From NCBI RefSeq assembly GCF_015351025.1, contig NZ_JADKRV010000010.1:1-64000 (forward strand): DNA of 64,000 nt, given 5' to 3'. A model generated the notes under the pieces. The model did no database searches. It was not told where the DNA came from and was given only the letters and a program-made list of their open reading frames with translations. How positions within the stretch are numbered: the first letter of the stretch is position 1; the number at the start of each line of letters is the position of its first letter. Below are positions 16,833-25,116 of this stretch, in pieces. This stretch comes from Curtobacterium sp. VKM Ac-1376. Lineage in GTDB: Bacteria; Actinomycetota; Actinomycetes; Actinomycetales; Microbacteriaceae. The translations under genes and the position numbers were made by a program.

Positions 16833-18778
16833 GCACCGCGATGTCCAACACCTGGGACAGCACCGTCGCGACGACGTTCGACCTGCTGCGAACGGTCGGT
16901 GAAGGCAGCTTGACCGAGCAGGAAATCGCCGCAGGTCCGGGTCCGATGACACCCATCGACGCTGACCTCGCACAGACATGGCTCAACCGAGTCATTCAGT
17001 CCCGTGTCCTCCCGCCGCTTGGGCAATGGCGGCTCCGCAACCGGGAACGGACCGGGAAGCGAGCCGGCGGTCCACCACCAGCCATCAACGACGCGGTCAT
17101 CCTCACCATCGCGCTCATCCTCGTCATGGAACACTCGTCCGTCCGTGTCCAGGACATGGGACGTGCGCTGCAGCACCGGCTCACCCCAGAAGCCCGCGAA
17201 GTGCTCGGCATCGACCACCTCTACGACAACCCATTCCGGAACTGGTACTTCATCGCGCACCGAGCCATCCACCGTGTCATCGCCACCTGGGACCCCTACA
17301 TCACCAACGACGGGGCGGAGCGGAACCAGTGGCGCGCGATGACCTACCAAGAACGCATCGCCTGGGAGGACGCCGTCGACCCGGCGTTCGTCGCGGAGAT
17401 GACTGCCCGCGCGGAATGGTTCATGAACGCTCTCATCGAGATGTCCGTGCAGCAGCAGGCTCGCAAACACCGGCGGAAGAAGACCGCGATGACCATCGAC
17501 CAGAGCGCGGTCAAGGCCGGCGCGGTCATGGCCCGATGGAAGCGGGACCCGAACACGGGCAAAGAAATCCCGATGACCAACCAACTGGACCCGACGACGG
17601 ACAAGCCAGAGTCACGTCGTGTCCGGGCGCTCGAAGCGGACTGGGTGACGAAGAAGAAGGGCGCGAAGAAGCGCAACGCGGACCAAGAGGAACGCATCTC
17701 CCGCATCAAGTGGGAGCTGGGCTACATGGCGAACATCATCATCGATGTTCTCGAGAACCCGTCCGCTGACAAGAGGCAGCACGCGCCGCAGCTCATCCGC
17801 GCCATCAGTCTCGGCACCCCGAACAAGCGCATCGGCGGTCACGCCATCTCCCTGCTGGACTCGTTGCAGGCCCGCGGGTACGAACTGACTCGTCTGAGCT
17901 TCGACCGCGGATACTCGCAACTCAAGGACGAGTTCCACGAACAGCTCGTCGCGCGCGGCATCCCCGTCGTGAAGGACTACATCGACCGGCAGAAGGGCAT
18001 CACCAACGGCGCCATCGGCAACTCAGTCATGGTCGAAGGACGGTACTACTGCCCGTCCACGCCCATGGAACTACTGCAGTCAACTGAGCTCTGGGAACAG
18101 GGCAAGCTCACGAACGAGGAGTACTGGGCCGCTCGGAAGAAGCTGGAGAAGTACGAGCTGCATCTTCACGAGAAGAAGGACAACGGCACCCTCCGCCTCA
18201 GCTGCCCCGCGTCAGGCCCGTCGCCGACAGCGGTCTGCCCGCTCCGAGAGCTGCAGAAGAACGCCGTCCCCATCGAGGAAGGGGACCGTGTCAGCATCCA
18301 GCTGTCGAACATCACCGACCGTCAAAAGGACTACAAGGTCTGCTGCCAGAAGTCCGTGTCGGTAAAGCCGACCACGCACGTGCAGCAGCGGCAGAAACTC
18401 CGCTACGGCAGCAAGGAATGGTTCGAAACGTACCGCGCCGACCGCAACAGCAGCGAATCGACCAACGACCTACTGCAGAAGGACCACAACCTCGAAGACA
18501 CCCTCCGTCGCCCCATGCACGGTCTCGCCGCGCAGCAGTTCGCGCTCGCGCTCTTCGCAGTCGCATCGAACATGCGGCGCATCATCAAGTTCGAACACGA
18601 AACCCTCGTGATGGAACGACGTGTGGCCGCCGGCCGTGCACCGAAGCCGCGGAAGCAGGCAGGCGAATACCTCGACCGCGCCCGCGACCGCAACGGGGAA
18701 ACCCGGTACATGCGGAACCCACCGCCACGCAAACTCGTCCCATGGGAGCCGCTGGAGTTACCACCAGTGCCCGCGTAG
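16829..18778 (+). CDS. DDE transposase-like protein (649 aa)
   Basis: A DDE triad is visible: Asp224 in MTIDQSAVK, Asp359 in LSFDRGYSQLKD, and Glu543 in NSSESTNDLLQ. This is followed by a RRPMHGLAAQQFALALFAVASNMRRI helix like those ending IS4/IS1182-type RNase H-fold transposases. The N-terminal 200 residues include a helical AINDAVILTIALILVMEHSS segment. An insertion of about 180 residues between the second Asp and the Glu has several Cys residues and many Lys. At 649 residues it is longer than common IS transposases. It is translationally coupled to the recombinase-like gene upstream. No terminal inverted repeats or target duplication were confirmed. Confidence 0.7.
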   Translation: MSTAMSNTWDSTVATTFDLLRTVGEGSLTEQEIAAGPGPMTPIDADLAQTWLNRVIQSRVLPPLGQWRLRNRERTGKRAGGPPPAINDAVILTIALILVMEHSSVRVQDMGRALQHRLTPEAREVLGIDHLYDNPFRNWYFIAHRAIHRVIATWDPYITNDGAERNQWRAMTYQERIAWEDAVDPAFVAEMTARAEWFMNALIEMSVQQQARKHRRKKTAMTIDQSAVKAGAVMARWKRDPNTGKEIPMTNQLDPTTDKPESRRVRALEADWVTKKKGAKKRNADQEERISRIKWELGYMANIIIDVLENPSADKRQHAPQLIRAISLGTPNKRIGGHAISLLDSLQARGYELTRLSFDRGYSQLKDEFHEQLVARGIPVVKDYIDRQKGITNGAIGNSVMVEGRYYCPSTPMELLQSTELWEQGKLTNEEYWAARKKLEKYELHLHEKKDNGTLRLSCPASGPSPTAVCPLRELQKNAVPIEEGDRVSIQLSNITDRQKDYKVCCQKSVSVKPTTHVQQRQKLRYGSKEWFETYRADRNSSESTNDLLQKDHNLEDTLRRPMHGLAAQQFALALFAVASNMRRIIKFEHETLVMERRVAAGRAPKPRKQAGEYLDRARDRNGETRYMRNPPPRKLVPWEPLELPPVPA

Positions 18779-18830
18779 CGGGCTGACCCGCACCGGCACC
18801 GCCGGCAGAACCACATAACACCACCCGCAC

Positions 18831-18878
18831 ACCCCGACGCTCCGTCGCGCCTTCAACCAGCGGCTGAGCGTCCGGGGT
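18831..18878 (+). terminator. hairpin after the transposase-like gene
   Basis: Arm 18831-18842 (ACCCCGACGCTC) pairs with 18866-18878 with one bulged base, across a 23-base loop, and is followed by GCTTTGG. It lies about 50 bases after the stop and probably ends the recombinase-like/transposase transcript. It could also be part of the element end. Confidence 0.5.
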
Positions 18879-18985
18879 GCTTTGGCGCGCCCGAAAACGG
18901 GCCGCAGAGGCGTCGAGTTGAGCCTGCGCGCGCCAAGATCCTGCGGCGAGCGCCCAAACGCGGCGCGGAACAGCGCCAGAGAACC

Positions 18986-19019
18986 AGAAGAGCCCCCGGC
19001 CGAAGCCGGGGGCTCTTCT
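18986..19019. terminator. perfect 15-bp hairpin terminator
   Basis: Stem 18986-19000 pairs perfectly with 19005-19019 around a CGAA loop. It lies 53 bases beyond the 3' end of the minus-strand tRNA-Ser and marks the boundary between island and chromosome. Confidence 0.75.
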
Positions 19020-19071
19020 ATTGGGTCAGACCTGCAAACGCTGGAGACCAGACTTGCAATCAACCCTGTGG

Positions 19072-19158
19072 CGGTACCGGTGGGATTTGAACCCACGGTG
19101 GAGTTGCCCCCACACATGTTTTCGAGACATGATCCTTCGGCCGCTCGGACACGGTACC
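19072..19158 (-). tRNA. tRNA-Ser(CGA)
   Basis: An 87-base gene folds as a class II tRNA with a long variable arm. The acceptor stem is GGTACCG with CGGTACC, and the discriminator is G as usual for Ser. The anticodon loop CTCGAAA gives CGA (codon UCG), and the T-loop is GGTTCAAATCC. The 3' CCA is not encoded. Its 3' end faces the accessory region, the classic side for island integration. Confidence 0.96.
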
Positions 19159-19301
19159 GGGAAAGAGTTTACACGATCCGGGAGGCCCGTGATGACACCC
19201 CGGGTCGGCTCGCCGTCCACAGGCGGTCACCTCCGGGGCTCTTCCCACACCCACAGGTCCGCCTCGTCTCCGGCAAGATCGACGGGCGTACCGTCCACGC
19301 C

Positions 19302-20291
19302 ATGAGATCCCGCACGCTCATCGCACTCCTCACCTCGGTCCTGGGCAGCCTCGGCGTCGTCGGTGCCGCAGCCGTCGGTGCCCGCGCCGGTGTGAAGGGC
19401 CAGCGGGCGGCGGCGCAACGGGTCGTCGACATGCTGCCGACCCATGCCGACTGGTGGCGGGAGCGCCAGCAGCACGAGGGCCAGCTGCTCTACGTGGCCA
19501 TCGGGGACTCGGCGGCGCAGGGCGTCGGCGCCACCGCACCCGGTCGTGGGTACGTGGGCCTGCTCGCCCGTCGCATCCGGCACCGTTCGCGCACGTCGGT
19601 CCGGGTGGTGAACCTGAGCGTCTCCGGTTCGACGACGTGGGGCGCGAAGCGTGACCAGCTGCCGAAGCTCCGGCACTACTCGCCCGACGTCTGCACCGTG
19701 TCGATCGGCGCGAACGACATCGCTGACTTCGACCCGGACAAGTTCGAGCGCAACGTCCGCGCGATCTACGGCGCTGTGCCATCGCACGCCGTGGTGGCCG
19801 AGCTGCCGTGCATGTTCGTGCCGGACCGAGAGCGCAAGGTGGCGGTGGCGAACGAGATCGTGCACCGCGTGGCCGACGAGTTCGGGTTGACCGTCGCGCC
19901 GCTGCACACGATCACGAAGCGGGTCGGGATCCGCCGGACGTTCTTCAACAGCTACGGTGACCTGTTCCACCCGAACGACCGCGGCTACGAGATCTGGGCG
20001 AGCGCCTTCGAGCCCGCGGTCGACGCCCGCGTCGACACGGTGGCGGCGATCCGGCACTACCTCTCCGCGCAAGAGGCGGAGACGCTCGGGCGCGAGGCCG
20101 GCGCCGTGGCGACCGCCCGCTCCGAGCAGGACACCGACGGCGCCGAGGCACTCGAGCACACGTCCCGCCAGGGTCCGGGCCCGGTCGAGCGGCTGCGCCA
20201 CCGGATGACCGGGTCGATCGCGCTCCCCCACGAGCGCGACGAGCCGGACGAGCCGGACGACCGCGCCGGTGATGTCGGCCGTACGGCCTAG
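19302..20291 (+). CDS. SGNH/GDSL-type hydrolase with N-terminal membrane anchor
   Basis: The 329-residue protein starts with a hydrophobic signal or anchor (residues 5-28). It then shows the SGNH blocks: AIGDSAAQG with the catalytic Ser (about residue 71), SIGANDIADF with the oxyanion Asn (about 136), and DLFHPNDRGY with the catalytic Asp and His (about 225-230). Such enzymes hydrolyse esters of lipids or acylated polysaccharides at or outside the membrane. The last 70 residues are acidic and disordered. TACCGT (19289-19294) lies 7 bases before the ATG, a leaderless start. The radA -10 box overlaps its stop codon. Confidence 0.9.
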   Translation: MRSRTLIALLTSVLGSLGVVGAAAVGARAGVKGQRAAAQRVVDMLPTHADWWRERQQHEGQLLYVAIGDSAAQGVGATAPGRGYVGLLARRIRHRSRTSVRVVNLSVSGSTTWGAKRDQLPKLRHYSPDVCTVSIGANDIADFDPDKFERNVRAIYGAVPSHAVVAELPCMFVPDRERKVAVANEIVHRVADEFGLTVAPLHTITKRVGIRRTFFNSYGDLFHPNDRGYEIWASAFEPAVDARVDTVAAIRHYLSAQEAETLGREAGAVATARSEQDTDGAEALEHTSRQGPGPVERLRHRMTGSIALPHERDEPDEPDDRAGDVGRTA

Positions 20292-20301
20292 CCTCGACGA
20301 C

Positions 20302-21663
20302 ATGGCGCGCCCGCAGTCCCTCTACCGTTGCACCGAGTGCGGCTGGACCAGCATCAAGTGGGTCGGCCGCTGCGGCGAGTGCCAGACGTGGGGCACGGTC
20401 GAAGACTCTTCTGCTGCATCAGCGAGCACCCGCGGCACGGCGGCGGTGGCCGTGACCGGTGCCAGGGCCGCACGGCCGATCACCGAGGCCCGCGGCACGT
20501 CGGTCCAGCGCTGGCAGACCGGCATCGGCGAGTTCGACCGCGTGCTCGGCGGCGGGGTGGTGCCGGGTGCCGCGGTCCTGCTGAGCGGCGAGCCCGGTGT
20601 CGGCAAGTCGACCCTGCTGCTCGAGGTCGCCTCGCGCGCGGCAGCCGCCGGCAAGCGCGTCCTCTACGTCAGCGCCGAAGAGTCCGTCGACCAGGTCCGG
20701 CTCCGTGCCGAGCGCACCGGGGCGATGCACGACGACCTGTACCTGGCGAGCGAGGTCGACCTCGGCGTCATCATCGGCCAGATCGACCAGGTCCAGCCCG
20801 ACCTGCTCATCGCCGATTCCGTGCAGACGATCTCGTCGAGCTCGATCGACGGCATCGCCGGTGGCACGTCCCAGGTGCGCGAGGTCGCCTCGACCCTGAT
20901 CCGCATCGCGAAGGACCGTGCCCTGCCCGTCCTCATCGTCGGCCACGTCACGAAGGACGGCACGATCGCCGGCCCGCGACTGCTCGAGCACCTGGTCGAC
21001 GTCGTCTGCCACTTCGAGGGCGACCGGCAGACCGCGCTGCGCTTCGTCCGGGCGCTCAAGAACCGCTTCGGCCCCACGGACGAGGTCGGCTGCTTCGACA
21101 TGGGCGGCGACGGCATCCACGAGGTCCCGGACCCGAGCGGCCTCTTCATGTCGAAGAACACCACACCGGTGTCCGGCACCTGCGTCACCGTGGCGCTCGA
21201 GGGGCGTCGAGCGCTCCCGGTCGAGGTACAGGCCCTCATCGTGCCGAGTTCGGCGCCGCAGCCCCGACGGGTCGTGAACGGTGTCGATGCCTCGCGCGTG
21301 GCGATGCTGCTCGCGGTGCTCGAGCGCCGCGCCGGCCTGAAGCTCTCGGACGCTGACGTCTACGTGTCCACGGTGGGCGGGATGAAGCTCACCGAGCCCG
21401 GCGCCGACCTGGCGATCGCGCTGGCACTCGCGAGCGCAGCACGTGATCGCCCGTACCCGCACACCCTCGCGGCGGTGGGTGAGATCAGCCTCGCGGGCGA
21501 GATCCGACCTGCCACGGGCACGAAGCAGCGCGTGAGCGAAGCCACCCGCCTCGGGTTCACGACCGTGCTCGGGTCAGACTCCGGGCATCTGCGCGAAGCC
21601 CTGCGCGTGGTGTTCTCGATGACGCAGTCCGCCCGAGAACGCGAGCTCGACCGCGCCTTCTGA
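20302..21663 (+). CDS. radA: DNA repair protein RadA
   Basis: The 453-residue protein is a RecA-like branch-migration ATPase used in recombinational repair. Visible parts in order are a C4 zinc finger (CTECGW and CGECQTW, residues 10-30), Walker A GEPGVGKST (96-104), the RadA-specific LKNRFG motif (about 254), and a Lon-protease-like C-terminal domain from about 280. Length is normal for the family. The start is fixed by TAGCCT (20289-20294) 7 bases upstream, which overlaps the stop of the SGNH gene. Housekeeping gene. Confidence 0.97.
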   Translation: MARPQSLYRCTECGWTSIKWVGRCGECQTWGTVEDSSAASASTRGTAAVAVTGARAARPITEARGTSVQRWQTGIGEFDRVLGGGVVPGAAVLLSGEPGVGKSTLLLEVASRAAAAGKRVLYVSAEESVDQVRLRAERTGAMHDDLYLASEVDLGVIIGQIDQVQPDLLIADSVQTISSSSIDGIAGGTSQVREVASTLIRIAKDRALPVLIVGHVTKDGTIAGPRLLEHLVDVVCHFEGDRQTALRFVRALKNRFGPTDEVGCFDMGGDGIHEVPDPSGLFMSKNTTPVSGTCVTVALEGRRALPVEVQALIVPSSAPQPRRVVNGVDASRVAMLLAVLERRAGLKLSDADVYVSTVGGMKLTEPGADLAIALALASAARDRPYPHTLAAVGEISLAGEIRPATGTKQRVSEATRLGFTTVLGSDSGHLREALRVVFSMTQSARERELDRAF

Positions 21664-21667
21664 TCGC

Positions 21668-22051
21668 CTATGCGCGCAAAGCGGCCAGCAGGTCCTCCGG
21701 CGTGGCTTGCATGGTGTGCGGCCCGGCGATGTCGAAGAACACGCCCTCGAGCATGTCGAGGTGGGCGGCCAGGAACTCCTCGAGCCGCGGCCCGTCGTAG
21801 ACCATGACCTGCCGGATCTTCTCGTCCGGCACCATCGCCGTGTACGCGTCGGCCGACGAGAACAGCAGCAGGATGCGCTTGTCCGACCCCTCGCGGCCGA
21901 ACACCCGCACCTGCATGTCCTTCTTCCCGGTGACGAGTCGGGGGACGATCACGATGTCGTGGCGGAGCGCGAACGCCACCGCAGCGACGTCCTGCTTCGC
22001 GAGGGCTTCCTCGAGCTGTTCGCTCCGGAATCGCTGTTCCTTGTCTGCCAT
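21668..22051 (-). CDS. SseB-like protein (127 aa)
   Basis: This 127-residue cytoplasmic protein resembles the SseB N-terminal domain family. It has an N-terminal helix with RFRSEQLEEALAK, a VPRLVTGKKDMQVRVFG strand pair, the LLLFSSADAYTAM block typical of the fold, and a C-terminal LEGVFFDIAGPHTM segment. The molecular role of the family in actinobacteria is not established. The gene converges on radA with 4 bases between stops. Start ATG 22051 has only a weak ribosome site. A longer frame reaches 22177 but lacks support. Confidence 0.75.
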   Translation of the reverse strand: MADKEQRFRSEQLEEALAKQDVAAVAFALRHDIVIVPRLVTGKKDMQVRVFGREGSDKRILLLFSSADAYTAMVPDEKIRQVMVYDGPRLEEFLAAHLDMLEGVFFDIAGPHTMQATPEDLLAALRA

Positions 22052-22330
22052 CAGCTCAATTCCACCAGATTTTCGTCGATCCGTGCCGCACGGGTAGCCA
22101 GTCGGCCCAGAGCACGCTAGCCTGATGAGACCGCTTCGGCGGCGCTCAACGTCCGGGCGAGGTGGTTTGCCCCTCAACCGGGCCCCAGGGTCACTGGCCG
22201 AAAGGCCTGACCCCGAACCCGTCCCGCCGGCACCTGCCCGCGTGGCGCATTACCCCCGTCGACGTACGTCGGGGTCTCCGTCGGTGCAATCGCACCATGG
22301 CGGAAGCAAGAAAGCTAAGGAAACGCCATC

Positions 22331-22540
22331 ATGGCATCTACCGGTACCGTCAAGTGGTTCAACAACGAAAAGGGCTTCGGCTTCATCGCCCCGGACGACG
22401 GCAGCGCTGACGTCTTCGCGCACTTCTCTGCGATTGCTGGCAACGGCTACAAGTCGCTCGAGGAGAACCAGAAGGTGGAGTTCGACATCACCGAGGGCCG
22501 CAAGGGCCCGCAGGCGGAGAACATCACCGTCCTCGGCTGA
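22331..22540 (+). CDS. cspA: cold-shock protein CspA family
   Basis: The 69-residue protein is a single cold-shock domain that binds single-stranded RNA and DNA. RNP1 KGFGFIAP and RNP2 VFAHFSAI are both intact, and length matches bacterial CspA. AAGGAAA lies before the ATG. A gene-free leader of about 150-280 bases precedes it. The leader contains the 12-base palindrome CGACGTACGTCG (22260-22271) with C/G flanks and may act as the structured 5' UTR common for csp genes (inference). Confidence 0.96.
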   Translation: MASTGTVKWFNNEKGFGFIAPDDGSADVFAHFSAIAGNGYKSLEENQKVEFDITEGRKGPQAENITVLG

Positions 22541-22553
22541 TCACATCAGCTTG

Positions 22554-22589
22554 AACAGGCCCCGTCGTCTTCGGACGACGGGGCCTGTT
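22554..22589. terminator. perfect hairpin terminator with TTCG loop
   Basis: A 16-bp perfect stem (22554-22569 with 22574-22589) closes a TTCG tetraloop, 13 bases after the cspA stop. It also lies downstream of the convergent gene ending at 22651. Confidence 0.92.
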
Positions 22590-22650
22590 GCTGTTCCCGG
22601 CCGAACGGACCGGAACCACGCAGCCGCAACCGGCACGCCGCGCCGACCGA

Positions 22651-23322
22651 CTACTGCAGGATGAACTGCACCGAGCGCTTCGACTCCAGGTTCCCGACCC
22701 CCACCTGCAGGTGGTAGCTGGCTCCCCCGGCGGTGACCGCGGGCCGTGACGAGTCGCACGTCGACGTGGACGAGCGGGTCCGGTCCCAGGCGATCGCGGG
22801 GGTCGTCAGCGTCTGACCGGCCTTGATCGTGACGTCCTGGTTCGTGCCACCGGTCTGGCAGTCCTTCGACGACCAGTACTGCTCCTCGCCCGAGCTGATG
22901 GTCAGCACCTGCTGCGCCGACCCGAGGTCCAGGTGGCAGGAGTTCGTGCCGGAGTTCTTGATCGACATCGCGATCTCCGGGTCCTCGGTGGGCCCGTAGG
23001 CCTGCTTGTCGAGCACGGGGGTCAGGACGATCTGGTCCTTCGTGCAGGTCGATCCTCCGGCGGCAGCGGACTTCGAAGCCGAAGCTGAAGCAGAGGCGGA
23101 CGGCTTCGGCGCATCGGACCCCGGAGAACCAGAACCAGCAGCCGAACCAGCACCAGCAGACGCCGACGAAGTCGGCGCCGCGGACGTCGCCCCGCTTCCT
23201 CGCCCGACGACGATGAGCACGACGACGAGCACGATGATCGTGAGCACCCCGAGCACGAGGACCCGACGCCGCCAGTAGACGACCGGCTTCTCGGGCCCGA
23301 CGGGGTGACGCAACGACGACAT
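22651..23322 (-). CDS. membrane-anchored protein with Ser/Ala linker (DUF4232-like?)
   Basis: The 223-residue protein has a TM helix at about residues 19-40, a disordered linker rich in Ser, Ala, Gly and Pro to about residue 92, and an extracellular domain of about 130 residues. Four Cys are spaced in that domain (STCTKDQ, NSCHLDL, KDCQTGG, STCDSS), suggesting two disulphides. The strand-rich pattern with a NSGTNSC motif resembles immunoglobulin-like DUF4232-type domains of actinobacteria (uncertain). The ATG at 23322 follows TACCCT (23329-23334) by 6 bases, so it is probably leaderless. Confidence 0.72.
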   Translation of the reverse strand: MSSLRHPVGPEKPVVYWRRRVLVLGVLTIIVLVVVLIVVGRGSGATSAAPTSSASAGAGSAAGSGSPGSDAPKPSASASASASKSAAAGGSTCTKDQIVLTPVLDKQAYGPTEDPEIAMSIKNSGTNSCHLDLGSAQQVLTISSGEEQYWSSKDCQTGGTNQDVTIKAGQTLTTPAIAWDRTRSSTSTCDSSRPAVTAGGASYHLQVGVGNLESKRSVQFILQ

Positions 23323-23386
23323 GCGGACAGGGTAGACAACGCCACGAGTCGCGAGCGGCAACCCCGCCGGGCACGACGAGAAAGCG

Positions 23387-23929
23387 TCAGAGGATCTTCA
23401 GCATGCGGGTGTTCCCGAGGGTGTTCGGCTTGACCCGGGCCAGGTCGAGGAACTCCGCGACCCCTTCGTCCGACGAGCGGACCAGTTCGGCGTAGACCTC
23501 GGGCGGGACGACGCTCTCGCCGATCTCCAGGTACCCGTGCTTCGCGAAGAAATCGACCTCGAAGGTCAGGCAGAAGATCCGGGCGACACCGAGTTCGCGA
23601 GCGTCGTGCTCCAGGGCTTCGAGCATCCGGTGCCCGACGCGCTTGTGGATCCACTGCTCGTCCAGGGCGAGCGTTCGCACCTCGGCGATGTCGTCCCAGA
23701 AGACGGCGAGCGCGCCGCACCCGATGGGGGTGCCGTCGGGCCCTTCGGCGATCCGGAACTGCTGGATCGAGCCGTACAGGGCGACGTTCTCCTTGCCGAG
23801 CAGGATGCGCCGGTCGACGTAGGGGGCGATGAGCCGCTGGATGTGCGGGACGTCCGAGGCGAGCGCCGGACGCACGAGGATCCCGTGCTCGTCACGCTCG
23901 TGGAACGCGTGCTTCCCGTGCTCTGTCAT
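23387..23929 (-). CDS. argA: amino-acid N-acetyltransferase (GNAT, N-acetylglutamate synthase-like)
   Basis: The 180-residue protein is a single GNAT domain of the short actinobacterial N-acetylglutamate synthase type, which makes N-acetylglutamate for arginine synthesis. Seen motifs are VRPALASDVPHIQRLI at the start, CGALAVFWDDIAEVRTLAL, and HKRVGHRMLEALEHDARE, the acetyl-CoA loop. These are followed by FCLTFEVDFFAKHGYLEIG, close to the ArgA consensus. I chose the ATG at 23929, which is 7 bases after TAGTGT (23937-23942). A GTG three codons earlier is the alternative. No other arginine genes are next to it. Confidence 0.82.
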   Translation of the reverse strand: MTEHGKHAFHERDEHGILVRPALASDVPHIQRLIAPYVDRRILLGKENVALYGSIQQFRIAEGPDGTPIGCGALAVFWDDIAEVRTLALDEQWIHKRVGHRMLEALEHDARELGVARIFCLTFEVDFFAKHGYLEIGESVVPPEVYAELVRSSDEGVAEFLDLARVKPNTLGNTRMLKIL

Positions 23930-24027
23930 CCGCACCACACTACTGCGCAGCCAACAGGCGAGAACAGCACCACAGGGGGACAGCCCCGCTGAGTGCCGCC
24001 CAGGTCGAGCGGCCTACCGTCCGGTGC

Positions 24028-24480
24028 ATGCCTCAGATCATCGAAACCGTCGACGTCAACGTCCCCGTCCGCCAGGCCTACGACCAGTGGACCCGTTTCG
24101 AGGAGTTCCCGCACTTCCTCGACGAGGTCGAGAAGATCGTCCAGGTCGACGACAAGACCACCGACTGGACCGTGAAGGTCGCCGGCCAGGTTCGTGAGTT
24201 CCGCGCCCTGATCACCGAGCAGCACCCCGACGAGCGAGTCGCGTGGACCGTCAAGGACGGCGAGACCGAGCACGCCGGCGTCGTGACCTTCCACAAGCTC
24301 TCGGACGCCGAGACGCGTGTGACCGTGCAGATCGACTGGGAGCCCTCCGGCATCCTCGAGAAGCTCGGCTCCGCCGTCGGCGTCGGCGGCCACGCCGTCA
24401 AGAAGGACCTGCAGAACTACAAGGAGCGCGTCGAGAACGCACCGACCCAGCCGGGCTGGCGCGGCGACGTGCAGGCGTAG
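24028..24480 (+). CDS. SRPBCC-family (cyclase/dehydrase-like) protein
   Basis: The 150-residue protein has the START/SRPBCC fold pattern. It starts with VDVNVPVRQAYDQWTRFEEFPHFL, a hallmark of the polyketide cyclase/dehydrase branch, and ends with a long C-terminal helix (EKLGSAVGVGGHAVKKDLQNYKERVE). Members bind hydrophobic ligands; in actinobacteria these single-domain proteins are common and mostly uncharacterised. TACCGT (24015-24020) sits 7 bases before the ATG. It stands alone, followed by a very strong terminator. Confidence 0.85.
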   Translation: MPQIIETVDVNVPVRQAYDQWTRFEEFPHFLDEVEKIVQVDDKTTDWTVKVAGQVREFRALITEQHPDERVAWTVKDGETEHAGVVTFHKLSDAETRVTVQIDWEPSGILEKLGSAVGVGGHAVKKDLQNYKERVENAPTQPGWRGDVQA

Positions 24481-24490
24481 TCGGCACCCC

Positions 24491-24542
24491 ACGACGGACG
24501 GGAGGCGCGGTGCCAGCGGGCACCGCGCCTCCCGTCCGTCGT
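24491..24542. terminator. 24-bp perfect palindromic terminator, repeat copy 1
   Basis: Arms 24491-24514 and 24519-24542 are perfectly complementary around AGCG. The core ACGGGAGGC then CGGTGCC is nearly the same as in the palindrome at 27766-27809, so it is both a terminator and a possible dispersed repeat. Confidence 0.88.
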
Positions 24543-24672
24543 TCCCCCGTTCGGCATCCCCCCATCGAAATGCCGACCTGACGAGCGAGCGCGAGCCTGG
24601 CAGAGTGGTGACACCGGCCGCCGCGCTGGTTCAGTTTTATCATGTCTGAGACAGATGTGAGAGTGGGGACAC

Positions 24673-25116
24673 GTGATCGAGTACAACGACGACGACGCGC
24701 ACCGACGGGAACTGTCGCGCAAGCTGCAGCTCCTGATGGACGTCGTCGAGGCGAACTCCGGCCAGCGACCGCCGTACAAGGAGATCGCCGCCGAGGTCGA
24801 GGCGCAGGGTGCGTCGATGAGCCGACCGCGTTGGGGGTACATGCTCGGCGGCAACGGGCCCGCCGTGCGAGACCCGCGCCTCCTCGCGGCCCTCGCGTCG
24901 TACTTCGGCGTGCCGGCCGAGTACCTGACGGACGCCGCGGGCAACACGGACGTGCCGGAGCGGGTGCAGGCGCAGCTGGAACTCGTGCTCGAACTCCGCA
25001 AGCGCGAGGTGGTCGCGTTCGCCACCCGTCGCCTGGGCGAGTTCGCCTCGGCCGACGAGATCCGCGACTTCACCGAGCACCTGCGCCGGCTGGACGAGTC
25101 GGGCACCACACCGTGA
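24673..25116 (+). CDS. XRE-type transcriptional regulator
   Basis: The 147-residue protein has an HTH in residues about 30-90, with PPYKEIAAEVEAQGASMSRP, then YMLGGNGPAVRDPRLLAALASYFGVPAEYL. That is the usual ending of phage-repressor and BldD-like HTH domains, where the domain reads the number of the active regulators. A helical C-terminus follows. The GTG at 24673 has GTGGGGA upstream. It overlaps the next gene by GTGA and is the regulator of the ImmA/IrrE operon. TATCAT near 24637 is a likely -10. Confidence 0.85.
   Translation: MIEYNDDDAHRRELSRKLQLLMDVVEANSGQRPPYKEIAAEVEAQGASMSRPRWGYMLGGNGPAVRDPRLLAALASYFGVPAEYLTDAAGNTDVPERVQAQLELVLELRKREVVAFATRRLGEFASADEIRDFTEHLRRLDESGTTP

Noticed and set aside
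19072-19158. Search for a second copy of the tRNA-Ser 3' end as an attachment site within the window
   Set aside because: No convincing copy was seen by eye in 1-19,000; it may lie further left.
18882-19301. Extension of the SGNH hydrolase start upstream through the tRNA
   Set aside because: The frame is open to 18882 but would read through the tRNA-Ser gene; the signal-anchor start at 19302 has a -10 box at the right distance.
22260-22271. Palindrome CGACGTACGTCG in the cspA leader as a riboswitch
   Set aside because: It may be part of leader structure, but no known riboswitch pattern could be built around it.
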